NCBI GenBank assembly: GCA_018398575.1
Contig: JAGTXZ010000002.1
Location: 374,501-438,500, forward strand
Source: Ampelomyces quisqualis
Lineage: Eukaryota > Ascomycota > Dothideomycetes > Pleosporales > Phaeosphaeriaceae
Length of the DNA stretch: 64,000 bases
Direction of reading: 5' to 3'
Position numbers and translations under genes: made by a program
The notes under the pieces: model-generated
Seen by the model: the letters and a program-made list of their open reading frames with translations, nothing else
Told to the model about the DNA's origin: nothing
Database searches by the model: none
In this document: positions 43,066 to 52,289 of the stretch, piece after piece
Layout of the letters: every line of letters begins with the position of its first letter
Position numbering within the stretch: the first letter of the stretch is position 1

Positions 43066-44544
43066 CTACATGGAAGGAACCATCCAGGACCACCCTGACC
43101 GCCCTTTCTTCTTAGTCTTCAGCTTACCTGGCTCTGCCGCTTGATCTTCCCACGGCAACGCAGCATTCTTCCGAAGACGTCCACCGAGGCCAAGTCGTTC
43201 GCGAGGAGAGTCCTGCCAGTGCGCCGACAGTACAGAGGGAGCGATTGTCGAAGGTGCGATGGAGTGCGTGTCAGCGTCGCCCTGGGTCTGAACAGTCTCG
43301 TCCGAGTGTGCCGAGTGTACCGAGTCTGTGCTTGCCATTGATGCTTCGTATAGCGTGGGTAGCGCAGGGCTGACTGGAGTAGTTCTGTACGATGCTGACC
43401 GAATAGAGCGTGTAGGCGAAGAGGATACATGTGCGGAGGACATGGGCCGGCTGAAGTTTTGGACTGAGCGTGTGGGAGTGTGGGTAACAGGCGTTGTGGC
43501 CGGTGAGGAGGTCGACGGATTGTCAAACAAAAAGTCGTGCGATTCAGGGACGGCTGTTGGGCGCATTTCATCCAGGGGCTGGACTGCGGGTGCAACTCCC
43601 AACAAGCTCCTCTGTGGCTGGTCGTTCAGTTTATTGAAGATGACGTCTGCAGTATCCCTGACTACAGTGTCTCCCGAGTCCGTAGATGACGCGGGAGAGT
43701 CGGGTCGATGATGTGGCACATGTTCCAAGGAGGAGCAGACATCAGATGTAGACTTGGACGATCGGGGCGAGCTTTGGATCATCGAGGGATGATGATATGG
43801 CATGGGTGGAGCGGGCTGTGAAGGTACGACATTGGCGTCTAGTGGTTCTGGAAAATAATAGGACATGTCGGGAAGCTCTGTTGAAGACGGCGGAGGCGAA
43901 ACAATCGAGTTGGGAGAATTCGGTGATTCAGTTGACATGAGTGTCGATGTCGACTGGTTGCATGGCAGGGCGGCAAAGTGAGCTTCTTGTGAAGCTTGTG
44001 AAGCTTGTGAAGCTTGTGAAGCTTGTGAAGCTTGTGAAGCTTGTGAAGCTTGTGAAGCTTGGGACGTGACGCTGTGCGTCTTCTTGCTCAATGCATGGGA
44101 GGATTTGGATTGTCGTTTCTTGAGGGAATTTGGCAGGCCGTCCCATTTGGAGTTCACCTTGGGAATGTTTTCTGGCAATTTCTTCTGCGTATACGAACTT
44201 GGTAGTCGGCTCGCCGGCGAGGAGGATCCTTTTCCAGCTGCTTGCTTTCGTTGCGCGTCGGCATATTGCTCCAAAGCCGTCTGTGACGGTTCCTTGAGGG
44301 ACAGGAATCCGAGCACGCCCGTCTTCTTCTTCTGCGTCGTCGTCGTCTTGCTCGACGACTTGTTGGAGTCATTCGACGAGGCTCCGCCTGACGACGTGGA
44401 AGCCAGACTGGGTGACGTCCGACTGGCCGTGTCGACTGACGGGGGGCAGTGGGATGATGGGCATGGCGAAGACGGGGCTTTTGACGTTGGCGTGGCGGGC
44501 GGATCGTTGGCGGGCAATGGGTTTCTGTACTTGAGCTTCGGCAT
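43066..44544 (-). CDS. Ser/Pro-rich disordered protein with QAS repeat
   Basis: Open frame of 492 aa from the ATG at 44544 (MPKLKYRNPLPANDPP). The frame continues open upstream through the 26-bp minisatellite, but the conserved-looking start is MPKLKYRNPLP. The family is not recognised. The most ordered part is about residues 70-130 (KKKTGVLGFLSLKEPSQTAL, EQYADAQRKQ, then NIPKVNSKWDGLPNSLKKRQ). A Gln-Ala-Ser tripeptide array follows. The rest is Ser/Thr/Pro-rich, and the C-terminus is short and compact-looking (KTKKKGRSGWSWMVPSM). No signal or membrane segment is visible. It may be a cytoskeletal or signalling adaptor, which is a guess. Confidence 0.72.
   Translation of the reverse strand: MPKLKYRNPLPANDPPATPTSKAPSSPCPSSHCPPSVDTASRTSPSLASTSSGGASSNDSNKSSSKTTTTQKKKTGVLGFLSLKEPSQTALEQYADAQRKQAAGKGSSSPASRLPSSYTQKKLPENIPKVNSKWDGLPNSLKKRQSKSSHALSKKTHSVTSQASQASQASQASQASQASQASQASQEAHFAALPCNQSTSTLMSTESPNSPNSIVSPPPSSTELPDMSYYFPEPLDANVVPSQPAPPMPYHHPSMIQSSPRSSKSTSDVCSSLEHVPHHRPDSPASSTDSGDTVVRDTADVIFNKLNDQPQRSLLGVAPAVQPLDEMRPTAVPESHDFLFDNPSTSSPATTPVTHTPTRSVQNFSRPMSSAHVSSSPTRSIRSASYRTTPVSPALPTLYEASMASTDSVHSAHSDETVQTQGDADTHSIAPSTIAPSVLSAHWQDSPRERLGLGGRLRKNAALPWEDQAAEPGKLKTKKKGRSGWSWMVPSM
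43991..44062. repeat. 9-bp coding repeat (QAS), 8 copies
   Basis: Seven perfect copies of GAAGCTTGT plus one variant (GAAGCTTGG) on the plus strand; read on the minus strand they code Ser-Gln-Ala units. Each copy carries the palindrome AAGCTT. Confidence 0.95.
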
Positions 44545-44591
44545 GCGCGCCGGCGGGGGATGCGCTGTCCCGGCCGGGCCGGGCGCCATGG

Positions 44592-44773
44592 CCAAGGTGT
44601 CGGTCCAAGGGGCGCGGCCAAGGTGTCGGTCCAAGGGGCGCGGCCAAGGTGTCGGTCCAAGGGGCGCGGCCAAGGTGTCGGTCCAAGGGGCGCGGCCAAG
44701 GTGTCGGTCCAAGGGGCGCGGCCAAGGTGTCGGTCCAAGGGGCGCGGCCAAGGTGTCGGTCCAAGGGGCGCGG
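44592..44773. repeat. 26-bp minisatellite, 7 perfect copies, in a divergent promoter
   Basis: Seven identical tandem copies of a 26-bp unit starting CCAAGGTGTCGGTCCAAGGG, GC-rich. It occupies half of the 356-base gap between two divergent start codons (44544 and 44901). The unit is stop-free in every frame, so open frames on both strands run through it. Confidence 0.97.
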
Positions 44774-44900
44774 GCGTGTGTGACGGGGAAGAAGGGCGCT
44801 GGGCTGGTGCGGGCGAGGGCCGGTGGGAGCAGCCTGGTCAAGTAGGCGGCGACGACGGGCCCGCCTGCCATTGCTCCGGATTCGGGGGAGCAGTGACCTG

Positions 44901-45833
44901 ATGGAGGTGAAGGAGTGGCTTGCGCGCGGCGGGCTGACCCATGCTCGCACCGGCTCTCCCGGTATGGCGGCGCCAGTGACAGCGGAGGGCGATGGATATC
45001 GCGGCGTCATGTTGCGCGACACTCCTGGTGCTCCCCCGCCATCTGCCCCCGTGCCCGTCGCCGCCATGCCCGCGCTCCTGGTCGACACCGCCCAGCGCCC
45101 GGCCTCGTCGACGTCGCCCGCCCGCCCGCCCGTGTCGCCCATCACGCCGCGGGCGAGCGTTGCCCACCTGGCCCCCGTCGAGCCGCCGCCCGCCGCCGCC
45201 TTCACGCCGCCGCCGCCGCCGCCGCCCGCCGCGACCTTCACGCCGCCGCCCCCCGCGGTCGCCATCAGCGAGAGCGACAACCCCGACGTCATGGCCCTGC
45301 GCTCCGCCATGTCCATCCTGCAGCTGCAGCGCGAGAAGAGCAAGCGCGACCTCAAGGCCCTGGCCGACCTCAAGACGGCCGCCGTCGCCGACCCGGCCGC
45401 CTTTGTGCAGTCGATCCGGCAGGGCCGCGCCCACGCAGCCCAGTCGCACCCGGACGTCCTCGCCCCCACGCTGGCTGGGCTTGCCGACACGGCGCCGAAG
45501 GATGCGCGCAAGGACTCGGCGCATGGGGGCATGGGAGCCCCCAGCGCACCCGCCTTCCCCGCGATCCCCCAGCCCCAAAACATCGTGCGCTGTCCGCCCG
45601 TCAACTGGGAGAAGTACCACATCGTCGGAGAGCCGCTGGACAAGCTGCACGAGGAGCAGCGGAGGTGGCCGGGCCAGGCCGAGCCTCCGCGCACCCAGTC
45701 GGGGCACCGCGCGCCGTCTCACAGCATCGCCGCGCCGTACTCCCCCTTCGACGACGGCATCCGTCGCCCGTCGTCGACGGCACACGCACAGCCTCCCAAG
45801 GGCTCCAAGAAGTCGCCCGCAGGCGGCCCGTAG
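44901..45833 (+). CDS. Pro/Ala-rich protein with conserved C-terminal block
   Basis: Single exon, 310 aa from the ATG at 44901 (MEVKEWLARGGLTHARTGSP); a second ATG at 44964 is possible. The family is not recognised. Residues 50-130 are Pro/Ala-rich (FTPPPPPPPAATFTPPPPA). A helical segment follows at about 135-190 (NPDVMALRSAMSILQLQREK, SKRDLKALADLKTAAVADPA). Near residue 225 is a block that looks strongly constrained: NIVRCPPVNWEKYHIVGEPL followed by DKLHEEQRRWPG. The end is disordered and basic. The helix followed by a short motif suggests a subunit of a nuclear complex, but this is unproven. Local GC is very high, so long frames on the opposite strand are misleading. Confidence 0.75.
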   Translation: MEVKEWLARGGLTHARTGSPGMAAPVTAEGDGYRGVMLRDTPGAPPPSAPVPVAAMPALLVDTAQRPASSTSPARPPVSPITPRASVAHLAPVEPPPAAAFTPPPPPPPAATFTPPPPAVAISESDNPDVMALRSAMSILQLQREKSKRDLKALADLKTAAVADPAAFVQSIRQGRAHAAQSHPDVLAPTLAGLADTAPKDARKDSAHGGMGAPSAPAFPAIPQPQNIVRCPPVNWEKYHIVGEPLDKLHEEQRRWPGQAEPPRTQSGHRAPSHSIAAPYSPFDDGIRRPSSTAHAQPPKGSKKSPAGGP

Positions 45834-46285
45834 AATGATTCGCCACGATAGATATGCCTCACGAATAGACGACAGCAGAATACGTCCGAGATGCATCCTC
45901 TCACACCAGACGTGAAACTCGCACTTGCCCGTGTCGTCTCCACTTGGTATGTCTACGTGCTACATGGGGCGTTTCAGCGTCGTACCGTCGACCTTGGTCC
46001 TTGGGGCTTGCGCATGTGTTTTGCTCGCTTATCTCGCTTGTTTCGCTGCGTCAGCGAACAACAGGGCTTCGTGACACGTCGACTTACGTAGGGACAGCCC
46101 TTGCTGCATGTGACGTCGCGCTTCTCAGGCTTGGGTGCGTTTCTGGTCGTATAACATCCTCTACCCTCTGACTTGCGCCTTCTTGCGTTGCTCTGACTTG
46201 CGCCTTCTTGCGTTGCTCAGACTTGCGCCTTCCTGCGTTGCTCAGATTTGTACCCACACACCTACATCCTACACCACGATCCACG
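45834..46285. other. Intergenic region before the SUR7-like gene
   Basis: About 450 bases. It contains the 25-bp triplicated repeat at 46171-46245 near the expected transcription start. Nothing else supported. Confidence 0.4.
46171..46245. repeat. 25-bp tandem repeat, 3 copies
   Basis: Three tandem copies of a 25-bp pyrimidine-rich unit (GACTTGCGCCTTCTTGCGTT plus GCTCT/A). The third has one further substitution. It ends about 40 bases before the start codon at 46286. Confidence 0.95.
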
Positions 46286-47264
46286 ATGCGTTTCACCGCC
46301 CTCACCCAAGTCCTATGCTGTACCATCGCCCTCATTCTCGCTTTCCTCTGCCTCTTCGCAGGCCACAAGAAATCTTTCATGGAAGATTACCACCTCATAA
46401 CAGTACTTACCTCCCCCCTTTACCAATACACACCAACTAACCCAACCGCTCCAGCTCAACACCTCCCTCGTCGGCCAAACCATCCTCCCCACCTCCTCCT
46501 CCCCTCCCTCCACCAACCCCCTAACCAACCTCCTCAACCTCATCCCCGACCCCATAACCAACGCCATAAACGAACAAATCGGCAACGTCGCCTCACGCCT
46601 CGGCATCCAAGACTTCTACTCCGCACACCTCCTCACGCACTGTTCGGGGCAATACACACCGTCCGAAGTCCCCACCTCGACCGTCTCCGCCTCCCAAATT
46701 TCCAAAAACGTCACATCCTGCTCCGCCCCGCAAGCACTCTACACCTTCGACCCCACGGCCCTAGTCGAAGCCGCGCTCAAGCAAAACACCGGCCTGGAGG
46801 TTTCGCTGCAGGATATACGCTGGCCAGAGAACATCCAGTCCAACATCGACGCGCTCAACACGGCCATGCGCGCCCTGTTCGTGCTGTATGTCTTGGCCAT
46901 TCTGTTCATTTTCCTCGCGCTCGGCACCGGAGTGGGGGCCAAACTCTATGCGCGGGGCTGGGCCGTGTGGGGGAATCGGGCTGTGGTCGGGCTGGCGGGG
47001 CTGATGGTGGCCTTGGCGAGCGTGTTGGCTACGGCTGTTATGGTGAAGACGACGGGGATTGTGAATGAGCTCGGGAACGGGGTTGGCATCGAGGCATACG
47101 CGGGGCGCAAGTTTCTTGGACTGACCTGGGCCGCCACGGCGCTCATGGTTGTTGTTGGCCTGGTGCTGGGAGTGGAGTGGTGGGTGGATAGGCGGGCGAA
47201 GAGTAAGAGCGTTGGGGTGGCGACGCAGAGGGAAGTGAGAGGGGAGAAGCGAAGGAAGTTTTAG
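46286..47264 (+). CDS. SUR7/PalI-family membrane protein
   Basis: Four-helix plasma membrane protein of the SUR7/PalI family (PF06687 type), 308 aa. Exons 46286-46402 and 46455-47264; the 52-nt intron has a CTAAC branch site and joins phase 0. The first helix is at residues 8-26 (TQVLCCTIALILAFLCLFAG). An extracellular domain of about 150 residues follows, with paired cysteines (LLTHCSGQY and NVTSCSAPQALYTF), as in this family. Three further helices are clear (LFVLYVLAILFIFLALGTGV; AVVGLAGLMVALASVLATAV; GLTWAATALMVVVGLVLGVE). The tail is short and basic. Family members mark eisosomes or cortical patches (Sur7) or sense ambient pH (PalI); which applies here is unclear. Confidence 0.85.
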
Positions 47265-47912
47265 CTGTCATGGTTCGTGTCTTTCCTTGATGTTTTTAGT
47301 TGGCGTTGACATACCCAACATCTAAGTGTGTGGCATGTTGTGTAGATCATGTAGACGCTCCTAAATCAATCACCAACAGACACTTCGTCGTCCACGATTT
47401 TGGAATATATGTGACATGAACTCTGTTGCTCTGGCACACCAAATCCTTTTATACAAACACTTGCTACTGTGTGACGGAAGATGAGCCATGTAGGGGTAGC
47501 TGTTGAATTACAGGACCCGTCTAATTCTGTGGGAGCAAGGGGGGGGGGCCTTTCCTTTGATTGTATCTAGCCCAGCTCATGTAGCAGTAACAAGGTCTGT
47601 AGCAAGCGAAGTTGCAAATGAGAAGATTGTTCAAGTCGTATTACGAAGATCGATCAATATCGCCGGCAGTTGGGCCGTTACACGATAATGATAATGAATG
47701 GTGCTACACAACATCCTTACTCGCAAGGCATCTTACGCTACACAACCACCAACAACATACCTACGGATTATGTACAGATGCTCCTTCCTATGTACCCCTT
47801 TTCTAAAGAAATATATTAGATGCCTGTAGCACAAACTCCTCTACCATACTTTCCCCCATCCAATTCAGCCAAGCTCCCTCCTCCCACATGATATGTCCCA
47901 GCGTCATGTTGC
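47265..47912. other. Intergenic region between converging SUR7-like gene and SLA1
   Basis: About 650 bases between two convergent stop codons. It includes a poly-G run near 47540. No gene supported. Confidence 0.4.
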
Positions 47913-50900
47913 TTAGAATCCAAACGGATTTTGCGGTGCTACGACAGCTGTTAGTCTCCATGTACATTTATCATCGTCGAAAAAAACTTACTGGCATTGG
48001 CCAAGCTCGCCTTCCCAGTCGGCTGCGGCGTGAGCTTTTTCGCCGCCTGCACACCAAATCTAATCGGTGGTGCGGGGCCCGTCCTTTGCGGTACGAGCGG
48101 CTGCGCCGTGGGCATCGCTGGCATTGGGGGCATGGGAGGCATGGGTGGGGGACTCTGACCGAAGCCCGTGGGTTGAGGCTGGATGGCAGGTGGTAGAAAG
48201 CGGTTGACGCCCGTCGCTTGAGGGTTAAGAGGCGAGGGTTGGAACGTGTTGAAGCCAGTGGCTTGAGATTGCATGGGCTGGAAGGGCGGTCGGGGTGGGT
48301 CTGCAAAGGGTGAGCCATTGGATTGAACGTTGGGCTGGTAGCCTGTTTGCATGGGTTGCTGGAAGCCGGTTTGCATGGGTTGTTGGAAGCCGGTTTGCAT
48401 TGGCTGTTGAAAGGATGGGTAGCCGGGCTGTTGTTGCATTTGCGGTGGTGGCGACATGGAGTTGTAGCCAGTAGGCTGCGGCATCATGCCATTTTGCTGG
48501 TATCCAAAGCCGTTTTGAGGTGGCATGCCAGTCATCTGCGGCGGCATCTGCTGCATGTTTTGCATCTGTCCGCCCGACATCTGGCCTTGCAGATTGGGGT
48601 TGTAGCCAGTGAGTTGGGGCTGCAGGGGCGCAGGAGGACCGAATGCGCTCTGCTGTGGGTTTTGAGGAGCAGACGAAGATCGCTGTGGAGGTGGAGCAAT
48701 CATACCGCCAGCGCCCTGCTGCTGGGGAGGTTGCGGGCGCAATCGTGGCGGAGCAAGACTCTGAGGTTGTGTAAGAGCCTTGATCGCAGCGACCTGGTCG
48801 AATAGCGATGGCGTAGCACCAGTTGGCTGAGGCAACTGGGCAAGAGCAGGGGCAGGTTGCGCTTGAGTAGATTGTGGCGCGGGTGCAGGAGGTGTTGGTT
48901 GGGCGATCAACTCGGACTTAAGTGCTGGCATGTCCAGAAGGGAGAGGTCATTCATTGATCCAGTCAAAGTAGTTGGCTTTGGCGCAGGAGCAGCTGCTGG
49001 GGCTGATGTCTGCGCTGGAGGCGGAGACGATGTTGGAGGAGGTGCAGAACCCGAAGCAGACCTCGAGGGCTTGACATCCCACGCGTTGTCATCGAACCCG
49101 TCTGCTTGTTTCTCTGGCTTGGAAGCATTTGCAAGAGGCGTAGCAGTAGCGTCCGCGGGCTTCTTGACGGCATCGTCAGTCTTCTGCTCGAAGGTCTTGG
49201 CATCGACAACATCATTTGTCTGCACGGGTGGTGCAGGTCGGCCCTTGCGGGTGTTGTTCCTGAGCGCACCGCCGGGGCCTGAGAAGAGCCCTCCAGAGCT
49301 TCCCTCTTCGCCGCCGTCCTCAGCGAAGCTTACATTCCGCTTGTCTCCCGGCGTTCCAAACTTGGATTCCAGGTACTTCATGACGCGGAGATTGTCACCC
49401 TCCTTAAGGCCCAATGTACGCAGCAATGCTGGGGTGATGTCTGGCAGATTCTCCCCACCCATCTGATCCCCATGGAAAGCCCGGGCGTACCGTTCGCAAA
49501 TCTGAGGGTTGACACCACACTTGAGGAAGAAGTCGAACCAATCGTAGTCTGGTTTCTTGTCGACAGAAATGCCCAGTGGTGATCGGGCACCTTGCTCCTT
49601 GGCTCGTTGCGTACTCCGTCTCTTGAGATCTGATAGCGGCTTGTCGTCGTCCAGAGATTCTCCTGTCGCGCGCTCCACGTACTCGAGATCCTCCACGGAC
49701 ATTTTCGTTACAGGAACGGCAATCTTGACGCCGTTCACCTTGTGCAAGTGAATTTTGCCTGCCTTCATGAGAATAAACTCGGCTTCGACTTTGAATGAGC
49801 CAGATCTGTCGGTCCATGTTCGGACTCTTGCGGTGTCTTCAGGTAGTCAGTACCGCATTGATGATCTCCACATAGATAGACATACCTGGTTTGGACGAGG
49901 ACTTGGACGAGCTGGTGGCGTCTTTGGAGGAGCTTTCTCGCTTGCTTGATCTCTGTGAAGGGCGACGATGGTCAACGTTTGCATGCAAGAGGCTAGAATT
50001 ACGCGAAGGCAAATGCAGGCCAGGTCCTACCTGATCATTCCTTGCCTCGCTCTCCGGCCTACTCCGTCTCGAGGCCTGACGAGCAAGTTCCTCTTCCTCC
50101 CGCCTGTTCTGTTCTACTCTCGACCGACCGGCGTTGGTCCCCGTGCGAGCGATTTGGGCGGCGGGTGCGGAGACGGGCACGCTTTCTGTAACTTCTACGT
50201 AGTTAGCTGGCACAACACCTTCTTTGCCATTCTTGAGTCGCCGGACCTTCCACCACTCGTCGCTTGCCGAGTCGTCAATCACAACGATTTCGTCGCCGTG
50301 ACCGACAGTAACTTCGTCGTCGCCCTGGGCCATAAAGTCGAATAGCATGACACCCTTCTTCCGCACATTGGAGCTTCCAGACCCAGCTGCGAGCACTTCA
50401 CGGAGTCCTGCACCCTTGGCAGCACCCGCAAGCTCACCCAGAGCTGACATGATTTCCGTTGCTGTGTCTTTCGCTCCGCAATGGAAATCCACGCTCTTGC
50501 TCGGCTGCTTCAGCTCCATGAATACGTGCTTTCCTTCCTGGGAGTAGTATTCCATCTTCTCTGCAGACCACTCCTGCTGTGGTCCGTCGCGCGACTTTTC
50601 CGGGGCAATCATGATCAAGCCTTTTGGAATGTTCACACCCAACGTCATAGGCATCTTCTTGTTTTTTCCAGGCTGCGTGATGTACTCGTAAATGTTGTAC
50701 ATGTGGAACCCTCCACCTGAAGTTGGCGTTTGGGGTTGCTCGTCCTGGCGATCATACGGGTCGAATGTAACGCTTCGAGGTGGGGGAGCCCGGGCTTCCG
50801 GTGAAGGAGAGCGCGCATGCGAGTGGTGAGTTGGAGGAGGCGAGTACGCTTCGGATACAGGGCGCTGTGGGAGACGCGGAGGCGGCGCTTCTTCATCCGA

Positions 50901-51645
50901 CTCCTCGGGCGTGAACTGTACACGTCGGCGAGGCGGAGCGCTTACATTGGGCGGAGGAGAGATGGTCGATCGTGGAGGCGCAGTCTGTTCAGACTTCTTC
51001 TGGATGATGCCCGCGAGAGCAGCAGCTGGGCTCACACGGGGCGGACTATCTGGAGTTGGCGGCTGCTGCTCGTCGTCCGAGTCGGGGGCGGCCGGTATTG
51101 AACGTCGAGCGGGAGGCGCTGCTGATGCCGATGCCGATGCCGGTGCCGCGCCACCCGTTGTGAGCTCAATGTAGTTTGCCGGGGCAAAGCCATAGCTGCC
51201 GCTCTCTCCCACCAGGGTCCAGTCTGGATCTGTAACGTCGTAGACGTCCAGCACAGCGTCTTCCTTGAAGGAGAGCTCCTCGTCGGTCTGGCGGTCGTAG
51301 TCATAGAGAGCTCTGGCTTGCGAGACGGGTGCAGCCTGTGTGCATTGTCAGACTCTGGTCCTTGGATCTCACCATATGAAGACGGTCCCGATCTGGGGCC
51401 GGAAGCGGAAGCTCAGACATGTCGCAACACAGCCGTTCGCAGCTTACCTCTTCAACGTAGTTGTTTGGAATCAAGCCCTCGGGCTCTTCCTCGTCGTCTT
51501 CGTGGCCCTTCTTCTTTGCCTTCCACCAGTCGTCCTCGGATGACTTCTCCAGCACCATCAACACATCGCCCTCGGCCAGGGCGAGCTCATTGTCGCCCTG
51601 GGGCAGGTAGTCGTAGATTGCCCGGTATATGCCTAGAAAGACCAT
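47913..51645 (-). CDS. SLA1: Actin cytoskeleton-regulatory endocytic adaptor SLA1
   Basis: Endocytic adaptor linking cargo, clathrin and the Las17/Arp2-3 machinery at cortical actin patches; 1142 aa. Five exons: 51645-51448, 51335-50031, 49952-49886, 49824-47992 and 47938-47913. The first SH3 domain begins MVFLGIYRAIYDYLPQGDNE, the second ARALYDYDRQTDEELSF, and the third (near 390-455) VMLFDFMAQGDDEVTVGHGD. The SHD1 cargo-binding domain starts TWTDRSGSFKVEAEFIL. The SAM-like SHD2 contains DWFDFFLKCGVNPQICERYA. The C-terminal third has many TG-x-x-Q-P motifs, including a near-identical triplicated MQTGFQQP. The intron 49953-50030 is 78 nt and stop-free. The last 26-nt exon supplies the ending PQNPFGF, an NPF motif. 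Confidence 0.96.
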
Positions 51646-52289
51646 TGTGACGGCGGGCGGTGCGGCGCACCTTCCGGGAGCTGGTGGTTGTATACGGAGG
51701 CTGTGCTGCGAGTGATGGGCGGCGGCACTGCGGCAGCGATGCGCATACGCTCGGCGGAGGGCGACGGGGGTGTCGTACGCTTCGAGGGGCTGGCAGGGGA
51801 GGGTTCTAGCCGATGGCCAACGCGAAGATCGGGCAATACCGTGCGGGGTCCAATGGGCGCAGGAGACGGTGAAGGCAGATGTTGACAAAGCAAGCAGACA
51901 CGTGTGTGGGGATGCTCGTGTTGCGACGTCCGCCTGAGGTGGAACAGATGGTCAACATGAAGCTGGAGGCTTGGGAGCGAGGCACTAGCCATGCACCACG
52001 AATCGAGTTGTCTCCACCAACGACGTCAACCCGCTTTCAGCCGTGTGTGCGTCTACAGAAGCTATTTCAAGCGCATTCCGAGTATCCATCATTCTTGTTG
52101 TACCGAACCTGCCGTGTCGAGATGATAATTGCACGTGCTTAAATAACCACGTGCGCTTGATTCCCGGCAATCCAGGGTACGACAAGCCGAAACATTCCAA
52201 CAGTTTACTTGAACAATGGTACCATCAGGTTCGGGTATACAGAATCCATCTCGTTTGGTTGAAGTACCGCGACCAGTACGATTCATGCC
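51646..52289. other. Intergenic region between SLA1 and the MFS gene
   Basis: About 640 bases holding the SLA1 promoter and the MFS gene's 3' end. Nothing else supported. Confidence 0.4.

Noticed and set aside
44592..44773. Tandem arrays in the window as CRISPR arrays
   Set aside because: Units are directly adjacent without spacers, and the genome is eukaryotic.
44369..45694. 441-codon minus-strand frame across the Pro/Ala-rich gene and the minisatellite
   Set aside because: It is open only because GC is very high and the repeat lacks stops in all frames; its codon use is Arg/Gly/Ala-dominated, and the plus-strand frame has the motif-like block.
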